Assembly: GCA_038380795.1 (NCBI GenBank)
Contig: CM076259.1
Coordinates: 66,059,741 to 66,123,740 of the forward strand
Reading direction: 5' to 3'
Source: Pyrocephalus nanus
Taxonomy: Eukaryota > Chordata > Aves > Passeriformes > Tyrannidae
DNA length: 64,000 bases
In this document: positions 40,466-55,122 of the stretch, piece after piece
Layout of the letters: the number at the start of each line of letters is the position of its first letter
Numbering within the stretch: the stretch's first letter is position 1
Position numbers and translations under genes: made by a program
Notes under the pieces: model-generated
The model's input: only the letters and a program-made list of their open reading frames with translations
The model's database searches: none
What the model was told of the DNA's origin: nothing

Positions 40466-42844
40466 ATAATGTCACATGATGGATATGAACACTGCAATCA
40501 CTAACATGCAGCACTGCTTCTGCACTTGGAAAACTAAGAGAAAATATTTCTGAATCACAGAAAACATGAGATTTTCACAAAAACAATTGCCATAGTTATA
40601 TCTTTCTTTCTTCAAGTAAACTGCATGAAAAAGTACAGAAGATAGTTAACACATCAAACACATTTGGGAAGATTGCTCTTTAGGAGCTTTCATAAGCTTT
40701 CCAGTGAGATTTTGTTTCTAAAGCTGGCATGTCCTATTCTACATATGTTATTTCCTTCAGTTAAAAAAAAGCATAATTTTAGAGATGGTGTCAAAGGTCT
40801 TATGAAACTCTTGATATTTGTTGCTAGCACTGAGAGACTGGATACCCATGGCAGAGAGAAGGAAGAGCAGACAGGTTCCAAGTACTGTTCATACCTCTGC
40901 ATCTGTTTGCACCAAATCATATTAGCCCCTGAGGTGCTATAACTTGATGGAGTGAGCTCTACTTCCAAAGCAAAATGGGCAGAAGCGGGAGTCTCAATAG
41001 TATGTTTTCAGCTGCAGTCCCTAAATTGTTGAGGTTGAGTTTCCATCACCAGATTTTGAGTGGTGCAAATCCATTAAAATTTTCTCTTTTAGCCTCTTGT
41101 TCATCTTGCATCATTTCTTTGCCTTCTTCAAGTCTTTACTTCAGCATGTATGATGGACAGCATAAGTACTAGTCAAAGTTATCCATACACTACTAGTTGT
41201 TTTCAGTTTAGCTGTTCTGTCTCTGTTAAAACATTAAGATACAGTTCAACATCCATTTTCTGAGAGAAGTTAGTGCTGCCATCAGATTTTAAAAACCCCA
41301 TAAAACAGTACTCACTCTCTGAATCCTTGTATGCATTTCCCAGTAGAAATCACCATCTGCTGCTGATATCTGCCTGGGTAATTATTTCCTCTCCTGCTTA
41401 GCCTCTTTCTCATTACTCCATCTTCTTCTTTCACATATAACACACCCTTTTTAAACTGTTAAATCAATTGATAAATACCTATACTGTTTACCAGAATCAA
41501 GAATAGCCAAAAGGTTTGAAGGGCTAAGAAAACTGTTCTGTATAATTAAAAGACCTGAAAAGTTACCCCAAAGCTTCCGACAGTCATTCTTCTAATCTAA
41601 AATCACTAATATAAAAACCAAAATAATAACCAGAAATTAAGGCAGGGGAAATATACTGTAATGGTTATGTACTACTGGTTTACCCAGGGAGTGTTGATTT
41701 TCCTGTATCTTTTTAACCCTACAGGACAGATCCCATATCCTACTATTTTTTTGTAGATTGATAAGCTGTTTTCCGATACCAAATCAATGAATTATTAATA
41801 ACTACAAGGAGATGAGTATTTTCTACTTGAATATAATAATTCTACTTGTAAAAAAATTTCTGTGATGTGGTCCACAGTTATTGCATAAATTACTATAAAC
41901 ATAGTCCTGATAATTCATATGGTAAAACATTAATTTTGAAATTTTCTAAATTTCTCACTTTAAAATTTTATTATAAAGAACATAATATTCTCAGTGTTGT
42001 TGGCTATTTTTGTAGATTCAAAATATTATTAAATATAATTTAATCCATTTTTCTGAATGGTGGAAAGTTGAATATTGGTTTCCAGCATGAAATATTGTAC
42101 AACAATACAATGTGTACTGTGATGATGTTGTCCTTTACAAGGTAGGCTAAAAATTTTGGGCACCTGTGTCAAATCCAGGAATAATTCTAAAAAGCAGAAC
42201 CCAGAATTTTGGTCTTTACCATTATGAAGATGGTTTTATCAATCCTTCCCTTCCCCAAACTTTACACACTCTTGCAAAGTAGGTGAGAAAGTGAGAAATG
42301 CGAGATGTGAACTCCTTCCACTTCTCCACTGTGGAATATTTATTCCCTTTAGAAAAGGGACCAGTAGGTTCAATTACTGTGGTTCAAACTGAGGGAGAGT
42401 ATAACTCTCTATTCTTTAAGGATATAAGGTAAGGATGTAAGGAATTGACACTATCTTCTAATTTGCCACTTTCAAGATTAACAACCGTGACCTCTTTCCC
42501 AATCCCAGCTTCTCTGTTCCTTTTCTTCCCACCTTCTTCCTCTCTTTCTTTAATGAGATGAGATCCTCAGTTATGACCACGATGATTTAAAAATGAAATA
42601 TGATGTCAAAGAACCCTATTAAGGAATATCACATTGATAGTTTGGCAGAAGAAAGCAATATCAGATATAAATTTGCCTCTGTGGAAAGACCATGTAGAAG
42701 AAAGCTGCAATTGTCATCTGCAGCTACGTAAGAAGAATGTGATCGTGAAAATTATCTAGAGCTCCTTGCAAAATCTAGATGGGAAATGAAGATCTTCCAA
42801 ATGGAAATGTAAAGTTAGGGGGAAAAATAAAAATCATTAAAAAT

Positions 42845-42869
42845 AAATAATAATAATAATAATAATAAA
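42845..42869. repeat. (AAT)n microsatellite
   Basis: About eight AAT units followed by two poly(A) runs. Ordinary low-complexity sequence. Confidence 0.92.
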
Positions 42870-45800
42870 TTAAAAAAAAAAGAGCAAAAAAAAAAGAAAA
42901 GAAAATGCTGAGGAAGGTGAGATTTCAGAGGGAGAATTTCTTATCTGGATAATGAGAGACAAAACAGTTTGGAGAATTATTTGAGATAGAGTTGTTAGCC
43001 TTCAGTGGGGCATCCCTTCTGTATAGAGCTGCCATTGCAAACTGGTTAAGCTGTTGCAATGCACTGTAATCTAAACAGTCAAAGATCATTATTTGTTTAT
43101 TGACTAGACACAGACAAAGAATATATATATTCTTAGGACTCCTTAACTATCACTTTGAAACACTGAAATGATTTTATCATGCTTACAGGCAGAAAATGTT
43201 TCGTCACTTGAGATAAAGCAGGATGAAAATTGGTTGAGATAAAGTGGAATGCAATAAAATAAAACATATTAAATCCACGTACAAGCTCCTTTATTATAGT
43301 ATGTGTTAAATCATTATTGAGGAGCTGTTCAAGAAAAGTACATTAGAAACACCTTCACTGCACTTATTAAAGCACACTTTTACCTGCAACTCACAAAATT
43401 ATATGATACAACCAACCTGAGACTGAAGCTGCCTTAGTTGACTCCTAAGTCCTGCCATAGCCTTCAAACTCCTCTTTTATAGAAGTTTCTTTTTCCTTAA
43501 TAAGCCAGTTGTTTTCACTAACCACTAATCATTTTTCATGAGCACAGTGGCATGTGTGTCCAAGTGGTAATTGAGAAATATTATACCAGACAAGAGTCAC
43601 ATAGGATCAGTTAAGGTTTTCTGGCAAATTAAAAGAATTCTATGGTACAGTATCACCATTACATCTCACTGCTAGGGAAAAAAAAAAAAAAAGGGAGAAA
43701 AAAATTGTTTGTAAACAAATTACCAAATAGTTGATAACATTTATGCTTTAATTTGTTCATGCATGAGGCCTCTAATACAGGTGCTGAATTCATCATGCTC
43801 CCAAAAGTTAGCTTATAACACAAAGTTAAAGGCAAAGTTCTGGATGGTATTTAAGAGCTATGCTCATGCTACATTGAAGTATTTTTGGGAACTGCATTGT
43901 CAAGAAGCCATTCTTTTGCAGAAAAATTATGCACCAGAAGATAGACTGTAGTCACTCTGTAGTGACGATACAGGTACACTGTAAATTTTTTGAGTGATGC
44001 AAAAATTTTTTCAAATCCAAAAAAGTGTCTATTCTAACTTATGCTGCAATATAAAGATACTTTTTCTGTTACATTTCTGATTAAATGTGTCTCAACATGA
44101 TATAGAGTCCATTAAAAGTTGTGCAGAAAGGGAGTTTATGGAAGTGGATAACTCTTAGTAATTGCATGTGACTTAATCAGATAGCTATCAGGGTCAGGCT
44201 GATAATATTGAAGCACTGAATAGAAAATTTGCATTTCTGTCATATCAGGCTGTAGTCTAAAAGTACCAAACAAGAGAAGTCTCAGTTTTATTCCTTAGTA
44301 CCTACTTCCATAAATAAGCAACTCAAGCTGTGTCATAAATTACACAGTTAGTTTTGATCATATGTCCTCGTATTGAAGAATACTGTATTCCTATTTTCTT
44401 CTAAAGGTCTCCAGGCCCTCATACCCCACAGCCACCCACTCTGTTGTTGAAGGTCTCTGATTTATGTGTGCCCCTATTTCTGATTTCATGGTCAAAATAC
44501 AAGTGTTTGAATTACCTCAAGATAGGATTTATGCTAGATTTGCATTTTTCTTCTTTTTCTAAAAGGAATATGTTTCTGGAAGTTTAGGTTATAGGAGTGA
44601 GAACAACTTATTTGTTGTGCCCTAAAGAACAAGTAAGGTTACTTAGAGTAAGTAGCTTCTCAACTTGAGAAAGAACAAAAATGTAAAGAGACCTTTGATA
44701 CTGCGTGGTTAATACCTATGTAGTAAATGCTGAAGATCAAATTGCATACTCAAAACTGTGTATACTTGTGCATTGTAGCACAGTCTGCAGCTGTGTAGCA
44801 AGTGAACTTTATAAAGGTTCTAATTCTGTCATTTGCTTAATTTCTTCCTGCTGCTGTTTTAACTTATTTCTAATTATGGATAAAATGCCTAACTGCAAAC
44901 CACTCCTTTGACTGAATACATAGTACATATGTTCATGATATCATTCATAGGAATGAATAGTATACTCTGAAAAGTCACTATAATGTCTGTGGACTCCTTA
45001 CACTTAACACTGAGCATTTTCATAAAAAAAAAAAAAATTTTCAAGAATTTTATTTGCTGCTACCTTTGAGACAAAGTTTAACCTCAAACAAGTTCCAGCT
45101 TATTTTCCTATCATTAAAATTTGGCCCTTAAAAGAATTCACTTGTCTTTCTCTTTGAATTCTTTCAGTAATATTCCTCTGCTTTTCTAGTCTGAGATCTC
45201 ATCTAGCTGTCTATATTGTCTAGAAATGTTTCAAAGAAGTTATCTGAAGGCTTCAAAATGGCATTTTGTAAAGTACCATCCTGAATCTGTAGACTTTGTA
45301 CAAGCTATTTAATGCTAAAAAAGTTGCATTTTAAAGGTATAATTATCCTACACAAAGAGTTGACCAAATTTCAGAGTTGTGCCATCAAAAAGTCAGCAAA
45401 TAGTAATGTTTAGGTTTATATGTGTTTTATTAAAATAATATATTTATCCTTTATTTTTTTTCAGTTGCAGACTCTTGTTTCTTGGACTTCAGTTTTGCTG
45501 ATTCCCTCCTTGTTTTTCCTAGACATATTCTCATTACTGCAGACATCTGGCAAAACTTGCTTTTCTGTGAATATACATAACCTCTGTGATGAAACTGATA
45601 TTAACCAAGGACCTTTTCTCTACTTTAAAAATAAATGCCTACCTTGCCCAAGGAAGCCCAAAATAGCAACAAGTGACTTTGGCAGAAATCTCCCACCCAA
45701 CAAATAGTTTTGGTAAACAGTTGAAAACTTAATCACTGGGAATAAGTAGAGGGTTTAATGCCATGTTGCTTCTAGAATGAACAGCATATGCAAAGCCTGA

Positions 45801-47500
45801 GCTGTGATGTATAGAACCTGATAAATTCTTATTGAATAAAGAAGAGATTAAACTAGGATATACCTGGAAGAGATTAAATTAGAACATATAACATTGAACT
45901 AAGTTATATGATATAATGCATTAATGATTAATCATAGCTTAAATAGATCTTTTTTAGTATCAGATATATTCCTTTCAACTATGCCAGTACCAGATGGCAT
46001 TGCATCATACAAAAAAATACTTGAAGAAAATATATGAAACAATAATTAACAGGAAAGTAAGAAGAAGGACTGATATTTATTCAGGTAGTCGCATATATGT
46101 TTAAGATATTCTGTTTTAAAAAATAAGAAAAAAAAGATAGTCTAGTTATTCAAATTTTGTAGAACTTTTTTTTTTTTACTTAATACTTAAGAAATAACAC
46201 GTCCCAAATTCAACCCATCCCAAAATAAATAAAAAAAAGGTTTACCAGACCATAAAAAAACCTCAGTACACTTTCAAATATGCACAGATTTGGTGAATCC
46301 CAGTTTTAGGAGCCCTTTATAGAACTCCAGCAGGCTAAGTAAGGCAGTGTTTCCTTTTGCAGCCTTTGACAAGAGTTCACCCAAAGCAGTGTGAAGACCC
46401 TGCCTTATAGGGACCAGACCAGCAGTTCTTCTGTAGAACACAAAACTGGACACCTAAACACTGGAAGCACTACAAATTAACTGCTCTGCAATGTCAGCAG
46501 AGGCAATGACACCTAGAATATAATTCTAGAACAGCTGTGAATTTAAAGGCAAGGACCCCACAAATGCCAAATTACAAAGACATCTGTTATTGATAATTTT
46601 TTTCATTTGCAGTGAAGCAAATAAATAGCTGCTTGTACACAAATAAAGAGGGGAACATCCTAACCCTGGAGAATGTGATAAGTTGTATCAACAACTGTTG
46701 ATATCACACTCAGCAGATAACTATTTCATTACAATTTCTTTCCAAATTCTTCTTTTGGCTTCCACAAAGAGGCTGTAGGGCAGTAGCTAGGCTACTAAAG
46801 TATAAGCTACTATTAGACTCCTAAATCAGGGTAGATGGATCTCTGTGAAACTCCATCACATTTAGAATTTTCAAGTGCATTGATAATTGTACTTAGGTTA
46901 GTGATAAATTCAGAAACACTTAAAATTTCTTTCTGAATTATTTTGATAATTATTAACATAATAAAAATGAAAACAGGAGCTAGTTTCCCTGAACATTTTC
47001 CCTTCTGTGTATTTCCAGATACTGAGTATTCTCTAGCCAAGTCAGCTGAATTTTACTTCTGAACTACATGTAAAACTCATTTGTTTCACCTTCCTTTAAA
47101 ACTTTGTTATAGTTCATCAGTTTTCTGGTTCTCTTTATTCATTAGTTAAAGAAAGTGAAGGTGCTGTTAGCTGACATCACACCACGAGTTCAATAACTGA
47201 AAGAGAAAATATTTGCTCTGCAAGTAAAACATTGGAAAGAACTCACTAAGTTCGATATTATTAACATGAAAGACAAGACACTTAAAGGTTACTTTTCTTT
47301 CCTATTTCAGCTACCCAATGCTTGGCCTTCCCTCTGATGCACTCTGCACAGTATTTTAACAACTAACTTCTAATTTATAGAGAGTTTATTGGAGAAAGGT
47401 GATTTTCATTCTTTCATTTTTGAATGTCTCACCATTCAGTGTGAATAAGGAGTAATAATTCGTTTTTCATAATTTTCTGTGTTAATGGAGCAGATTTGGT

Positions 47501-47516
47501 TATAACCTAGGTTATA
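47501..47516. repeat. 16 bp perfect palindrome
   Basis: TATAACCTAGGTTATA is its own reverse complement. No function is implied. Confidence 0.85.
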
Positions 47517-50500
47517 GCTGAGGTATATCTTAAGCTGAATCCTTAATGTCTAAAACTTTCCAAATACAATGAAAACATCTCTCAGATTGTTCTAACAGTA
47601 TGTTTTTTAATGTGAGAAACAATTTCAAGTTCTAGATACATAACCTGATACACTGAGACTGATTTCTTGTAAGGCTTTGGTATGTAATCCAAGCTGGTTA
47701 GTTGAGAGGAAGGTTCTTAATATCAACGTATATTTTTAATATTCGATACTGTAATTATAAAAAAGTCATTAGAGATAAAATTTTACTCCTTTTTTTTTTC
47801 CAATCTATACATGTGATGCATTTTACACCTTGAAGTTGATGAATAACCAGCAATAACAGCATCATTTTCTTCTTCCTGAAGATGGTTGTTATTCTGCACA
47901 TTCGTATGATATATTTGTGTCAGAAATGTTCTTTCCTTATTCCAAAACACATAGTGATTAGAAGGTATTTTTAATTAAAATCATTAATGTTGTGGTTATG
48001 TTATTGAGTAATATTTTGGGATAAATATGCTCACTGTTAGAAGTGTAATTCTACTTTTCATCTTCATGCTATGCAATATTTATATAATTTATCCTTAAAT
48101 TGTGTAAAATTGGATTTGATCCCAACTGCTAGAAGGTGTTGTTTTTAAAACAAGGCTAAGCAAGCACAAAAGTTTATATAAAGATACAGATCTGATTAGC
48201 ATTCAGACAAACAAGTTCAACCAGGTTGGCTTGTGCAGTTATTGCAGTCTGACTGCGGTGACTTTCCACTGTGTTGACCTTTTAAAGAGGGATTGTGTTT
48301 CAACCCATAGTGCTTTTTAAAGGAAGAAATACTTAGGGTGACAGGATACAGTGCAAGTCACAATGACTCGTAACATACCTTTAGCAATCTCTTACATATA
48401 TTTGCATTAGAGGCAATTCATTCACAGTCACAACAAGAGTTTATGAGAGATAAAGTATTAGCAATTACCCCCTGTGAGGTTCTCTCTTCTGCAACACCAG
48501 TCCCTGGAAATATTCAGAATATTCAACTTAGTATCTTCCTTTTTGAAAGACAGCATACTGAAGCAGTGATATAGGAATTTATATAAATCTCCACTTGGTC
48601 AAAGATAATGCAGTGAATCTTATTTATAGTATTATTTTGGCATTTTTATAATAGTCTGAAATCTCTGTTTCAACAGAGAAAATAGGCTTCATGCAGAATA
48701 CTACAGAACCCATTATTAATATGTCAACATATAGAAAAAATATGTAAACACAAGCAACTGAGTAAGCAAAACAAGGGTAACTCAGTGGATACTGAAAAAA
48801 CTCAACAATGTTCTGTTCAAAAATAATGAAGACATTCCCAAAATGTACCACTGCAAAAAAACCCCAAACAATGTAAACTGAAGAACCTTAAATTGTCTGT
48901 CAGTCGTGCAGAAAGCCACCTCTGCCAGCTTCTCACCTATCTGAGATTATTCATTACAAATGTCGGAGTCTAATCTTGCCAGATACAGCAATGAAGCATC
49001 AGAGAGGACATACTATCTCAGTATGGTTCAAAATTATTTCTGTGCCAGGAAAGAATCAGCATGATATAAAACAATAACTGTTGGGTTTTCTCAGAGCCCA
49101 AGTGAAAACTACAGAGAAATATGCCATTGTACTCATTGATAAATTCAAACTGGCAGAATAAAAGACAAATTTTAGTGATTACTGCAAGGGTCTCATCTAG
49201 AAGTAAAAAGACATAGAAGATGAGTCCATACTTTTCTTTTCATCCCTCAACTGCTGCCTTTTCTTCTCACCTGGCCTTTCAAAAATATGTGGCAAACAAA
49301 GCTTTCCTAACTTTGCTTTGACCTTGCCATTGATTTGTGGCCTGTTGAATTTTGTACAGTTAGATGTATTTCAGGAGGCCCAGAAGCCCTAAGAAAACAT
49401 CAGAACTGCACTGTTAGTGCTAAAAAAAAAAAAAAAAAAAAAAAGCCAGGGAACTGAATTGGTTTTATCTTTCTTTAGGCATTTAAGATCTAAACATGTT
49501 GTGTCTGACTTGGTCACCTGTCACTCAATATCAAAGGAGAGAAACTATGCTGAGACATGATTCTCATTGTATATTGAATGTATTTTAGATGTTACTTTAG
49601 AATAATTTGTTGTCTACCTTTATTTCTCACCACTTACTGTAAACTGGAATATACCCCTGTAGTGTCGGTGTTTATATTCATTTTCCTGGTCTCAAAGAGC
49701 TGGTAATATGTACAGCACCCCCAAAAAAACCTAAACAGGATACTACTAAGGGAAAAAAATTGAGCAACATAAGATGACAGTCTAGAATTAAGATTTCTTC
49801 AGTTGCACGTTGTCTGCTTGTGAAACCTTTTAATTATTTTTTCTTAGTAGCATTTCCTCCAGAAGTTGCAGCTTGTTCAGTAAGTTATGTAATAACATTT
49901 CTTTCCAGTGACTAACTAGGCAGGTGGGGTGATGGTTTAATAGGTTCTTTTTTCTGGAATTTGGGATCATAACAGATTACTGTCCATATGTCTTTGTGAA
50001 TAGTCATCATTGAATAATTTACTAAATAAGTGTATGGTAGATGTTGTCTATGCATTTTTGGTACTCATTTCTTTCTGATTCTACAGGCTTATGACCTTCA
50101 AAGCTTTCTATCTGTTCCTCCACTTCTCCCTTAAGCAAATACTTGCTTAGGAACTCCCTTCCCATATTTTGATATTTAATATTTGACATTTAGAGCATAA
50201 TATTTCCATCACTGGCCTACAACTGCCCCAGCCTCTGACTGAATGGGATCATTTCTGGTCTCAGACATGCCAGTTTTAGTAGAATGTATAGCTTTTTAAT
50301 TCTGCCCTTGCCTCTGCAAGTTGATTTTATTGTATTAACATTACTAATATCTAAGTTTCTTTTCTCTTGTCAGATTCTTATCTACTGATACTTGCCTCTC
50401 CATAATCCTTTGTTTCTCTCCTTTCACTGTCTATGTTTCTTTGGTTTTGCTGCTTCCTAGAAAATCCAGTTATATTTATCCTGTCAGCTTTCTTCATCTC

Positions 50501-53500
50501 TGTGTAAATTTCTTATAATCCTTTCATTATCAACAAAGGTAACAACTTTCTGCTCTAGGGTTCACTTGAAAGTTTGTTCAGGTATGTTGCATGATCCAGT
50601 AGACTGTATGAAATAGGCTGTCTGGCTTTAAGTTACCTCTTAAAAACATTTTTTTTTTTCCTTTTCTTTATTGTTATCATGACTTGACCATGCTGTTTCT
50701 GCATGAAATACCAAAACTCATATAAGTGGGTCTGATGGGGCCTCCTGAGTTGTTCTGTACACTTGTGACCCTTCTTACCTGTATAAACCTTTACCTGTAC
50801 ATTTAGAGCAACATATTGCATTCCATTGACTTTTGATTGCTCCTGGCTGAAGGTGGTACACATTGACTCTATCTCATTGCCATGATTTGCTGTGGGTGCA
50901 CAGATCTTTGCATATCTAAAGAACAACTAAAACTTTTTACCCTCACAGATCCCTATACTGAAATCCTTGTTCTTCCTGTCTTCTTTTGAGGTTTTTATAA
51001 GCTACGAGCTCGTCATGAAATCAGAGGAAAAATATGAATTGGTCCTTGAGAGCAAATAATGAATTTCAATTGAATATCTGTGGTAGCCTCTAGATCATTG
51101 GTTCTGTGCTTCAGCAATAAAAAGATATTCCAGCACAGAATAGTATAGCATAAGACAGCAGTAGCAGTAACAACATGTATTTGACTTGGTACAGGCAAGA
51201 AACAAATTTAGATCAATACCCACAATTTGGCATCAATATACCAATTTCTGTCAAGACATCAGCAGTGCGAATCTTACTGTATGGAGCATTGAAAATACTC
51301 TTTCCAAAAGCAGTATTGACAAAAGAGTGGGACATAATAAGAAATTAAATGAAGCTGAATAAATACTTGCATTGAATGTTAGATATCAAGAATGCATTAG
51401 CTGAAAACAATAAGTGAAAGGAACAAAAATATATTTTGGCAACCATCTCAGCATGCTTTATGGTTGCATCATTAATCTGTGTGCCTTGTGTGCTGCAATG
51501 CAAAACACGGAGAAAGGCACTAGGCATCATAACTCTGAAAATGGGAGAGAGGTTTCATAGACAACTTGTGTCATTGTCAGATTGTCTAATTTTTGCATGG
51601 ACACTTTGTGGAGGGTCAACAAATTTAGCATGACCATTATGACTGGAATTTTCTAAAATTTGTGAGTTCTAGTCCTAGCTGTTTGAAAAAAACAAGAGGT
51701 CAAGGGCTTCTGGGCACCAAGAAGAAATTAGATGAGTTAAGAACAGAGTAGCATCAGAGAATGAATACTTCTCCTAGAACAACATGTGAAGTTCAGTTAT
51801 TCTTTGAGTTTCACAGTTATCCAATAACATATGATGAAGATGCTGGTTATTTTGAATATACAGATGAACTGGATTTTTAAATAATTTCCTGAGGTACATG
51901 TGCTGAGATACTTTTTGTTCCTGTATAAATGCAAATTAAAACGAAGAAATAAAATTCTGCAAAGGCTTGAGCAATTGCAAATTGCAGTCATTAATTCAAC
52001 TCCATTCCTTTGTGCTTCCTTGTTCTAAACTTTCTTACGATCATCATTATTTAAATTTCATGTTGTGCATCGCTAAGGGGCATCACTTTGCAACACTTGT
52101 AACTGTAAATATCAGCTGTTGAATATTTTAATACCTTTGAACAAGAAATTTTTCCCATATCATAGTGAAAAGCTACAGGTGTGTGAAATGTTATAAGAAT
52201 GGGGAAAAAACAATTGTAACAAGGTTGAATGTATCACCATATCACCATTCCAAGTTTATAATGTGTTTCTTTTAATGTGCACTTCTAATGTTATGAGTTC
52301 TTTACCTTGATTTCTTCTATAGAGGAGTATTCTCTGTTTAAAAACCAGAGATATCTCAACAGTGTATAGTCAGATGGTAAAGAGCTGAAGTCTGCATATT
52401 ACAGGCCTGATTCATTTGTTCTGTTCCAACACATGCTCCAGGGCCCCAGCAAGAGAACTAACCACAATTGACCTTGTGAGAGTAAAAGCATTTAAATTAC
52501 AATCCTTTGGCAGGCAGGTGTGAATCTGTCGGGTAGCTATACAAACAATTACTCAGCTTCCCAGTTTAGTGGTTTTATTATGATCACTTGCTTGAGCCTC
52601 TGGTGTCTTCTTTTAAGCTTGGATCTTTGGGGCAAAAGGGAATTTTTTTTTTTTTTTCATTGCAGTGTCTCTGTCTTTTTTGAGTTACATTAGTCTATCC
52701 ACAGTATAGAGAGGCACCCAATTCCCTAATAATTTTCTCTTCATTTTCTTTCTCAGGAAAATGAAGCACAGTGACTGACACAGCTCCTTCCTTAGCCTGT
52801 GCCTGCGCAAGCTCAACCAGCACAGTGGATTTTGAAACGCTTATTTAAAATGTAATGTTTGTAGAAAAATGCCTTTAAGTAGATAGAGGAAGACACTGGA
52901 GACCAGAACAGGATGAACTGCTAAATTAAATACAGCTTCTGGGTTTAGAGAATGTAAATCAAGAGCTTGTTGCAAGAACAGTCCCCAAGTCAGCAATTTT
53001 GTCTCATCTGCATCTCTTATTCACCACCTGTTGCTTCTAAGCCATTTTTAACTTTTTAATAATTATGTAATTCTTCTAATCTTAAACATAATTTTTTGAA
53101 TCCCAAAGTTTATTGTATACTCAATGAGGTGCATACTCCTTTTATTTTCATCCTATACAATGATGATGGGATTTATCTCATTCATCTTAGGCATTTACAG
53201 TTTTACAGTTTAATTGCTTAAGTCTAAACTGATCAATTTACAGTCCACCAAGAATAACGTAAGCCACTTAGACCAGTGCTATATGCACCCCTAAAAACCT
53301 CCATGTCTGCTCTTGAGGACTCTCTTAGTAAAGAGGCCAAGTGACACAAGAGATTCACTTCCAGGAGGTTCACTTTCACATTGCTCATGTGTAGCAGCTT
53401 CATCTGAAGCAGCTCATCTCCATCCACGATGCACTTCGTAGCAGGTTACCCCTATCCCTGTGCGTTACCTCTGCAAAACAAAAACACTATTGTTATATTT

Positions 53501-55024
53501 TTGTTTCATCTATTTCAAAGGGTTTGAAATTACGTGAAACTTGTGTTGCAGGTTACTATGATGGTGTGTTTATAACACAAAACTGAGGATGCATTTCATA
53601 CCCTGAGGCCTGACTGGAGGGTGTAAAACAGTGTTTGAGAAAGCATTTTGGAGCTGTATATCATAGAGAAAGGCAAGGCTGGCTCAGTTTTGCTTAGTCT
53701 ATCTTTTGGGAATGACTATTGGCACAAACCATCAATAAAACCAAGCCTTTTTTTATTTTTGAGGGAACAAAGAAACCAAACCAAACTGTCTAGGAGTGAA
53801 GTAATGTGATAAACTAGGGAACTGAGACCCAGGAATTAACTAAGAAGTTATTTGATTGTGTACATGTATTTTAAGAAAATGATTTTTAAATGTCTGAGGT
53901 ACCATAAGGTGAATCCCATTCTCGATTTCTTTTCTGCTTTCACAGGATGAACAGACATAAACTTCCTTTCATCTAGAATAACCTTTAACATCAGAAGCAC
54001 CTACAAAGGGATTTCAATGTTGTACTTTTATACTGTTAATTTTGGAGTTTGATTCCACCTTCAGCAATGTGATGCACATTTGTACCTTGTGCAAAAATGT
54101 TGGAGGGATGCAAATATTCTCATGGGAAACATCACCTAGAAAACTTAGCCTAAGTAAGTTGAGGTAGCATTTCAGGGGTTGTAAGGACCAAAATGGTCAT
54201 CTATGTAAAAAAAAAAGTTACTGTCTTAAAATATTCTGTGCTTTTCATTCCATTGTCTCTCTTTTAAGACCAACAGAAAACCTTAGACTTCTTAGGTAGC
54301 ATTGAAAATCACAGAATTTGAATAATCTAACACTTTAAAACATAATATTGTGTTTAATCATCTAGATGTTTTTAAAATTTTTATCCATGGCCTTTTACAC
54401 AGAGATTACACACAACCCCCCTAAATATTAGAAAATGATAAAATTGCTTCTCTAAAAGCCACACTGGCATTGTTAGGAAATTTTTTTTAATATTCGCATT
54501 TAGTCTTTCCTACATCTTGTGCAGGTTTATACAAATATATAACCCCTAAGACAAAGACAAAATTCAGAGAATGTCTTGACATCCTGAGCTGCTATTCTGT
54601 TTTACTGCTATTTGAATAGCCATTATATAATTTGTGGTGCCCTATTTCTGACAAATTTCTGCTTCATGGGTGTCCTGAGGATATGGATTTATAGTTTTCA
54701 CTCCAAGAAAGTATTTTTCTTTTACTGAGATTGTGATTCCTTTATTTTTCTAAATATTTCCTCTCAAAAGAGGCAACTCACATGGCTTGGCACGTAAATG
54801 TTAACTGTTGTTATTTCTGTATTCACATTTTTCTTGGATTGCAAGCTCCTTGAGATGAAATTCTGCAGTCTTATTCAGAACTTAGCAGTTAGAATGATCC
54901 TAGTTAGTTCTCTTAATCACAAATGTACCAACTGTAATAATAGTAAATATTGAAAATTAGATACTGTATTCAGTGTTTTGAAGCAAAAAAAAACCAACCC
55001 TGCACAAAGACCTGAGTTTGACCT

Positions 55025-55122
55025 AGTTTGACCTCATCACAGCTGACCTTGTTTTGAGTGGAAGATTGGACTAAATGACCTCCTGAATTCCCCTGCAACA
55101 TGAATTATCCTATGATCTTATG
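55025..55122 (+). mobile_element. CR1 LINE 3' tail, plus strand
   Basis: Diverged end of a CR1 in sense orientation: GGAAGATTGGACTAAATGAC, then CTCCTGAATTCCCCTGCAAC in place of the usual TCCCTTCCAACC, and a terminal CCTATGATCTTATG in place of two ATTCTATG units. It is one of the older CR1 pieces here. Confidence 0.7.

Larger units (their letters stand above)
40466..55024. other. 14.5 kb AT-rich non-coding DNA
   Basis: No supported exon, RNA gene or classifiable repeat copy. Low-complexity items are (AAT)n at 42845-42869 with adjoining poly(A), and a poly(A) run near 49423-49444. A 16 bp palindrome (TATAACCTAGGTTATA) is at 47501-47516. The region probably includes introns of the plus-strand gene whose last exons are at 56034-57176, since the exon at 56034 starts in mid-codon and needs an upstream partner. 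A minus-strand frame with a good acceptor at 53233-53470 is discussed in the findings. Confidence 0.5.

Noticed and set aside
45420..45707. Exon-like frame after TTTATTTTTTTTCAG
   Set aside because: The acceptor is good, but there is no usable donor, no poly(A) signal after the stop in a fitting place, and the frame joins no other exon found.
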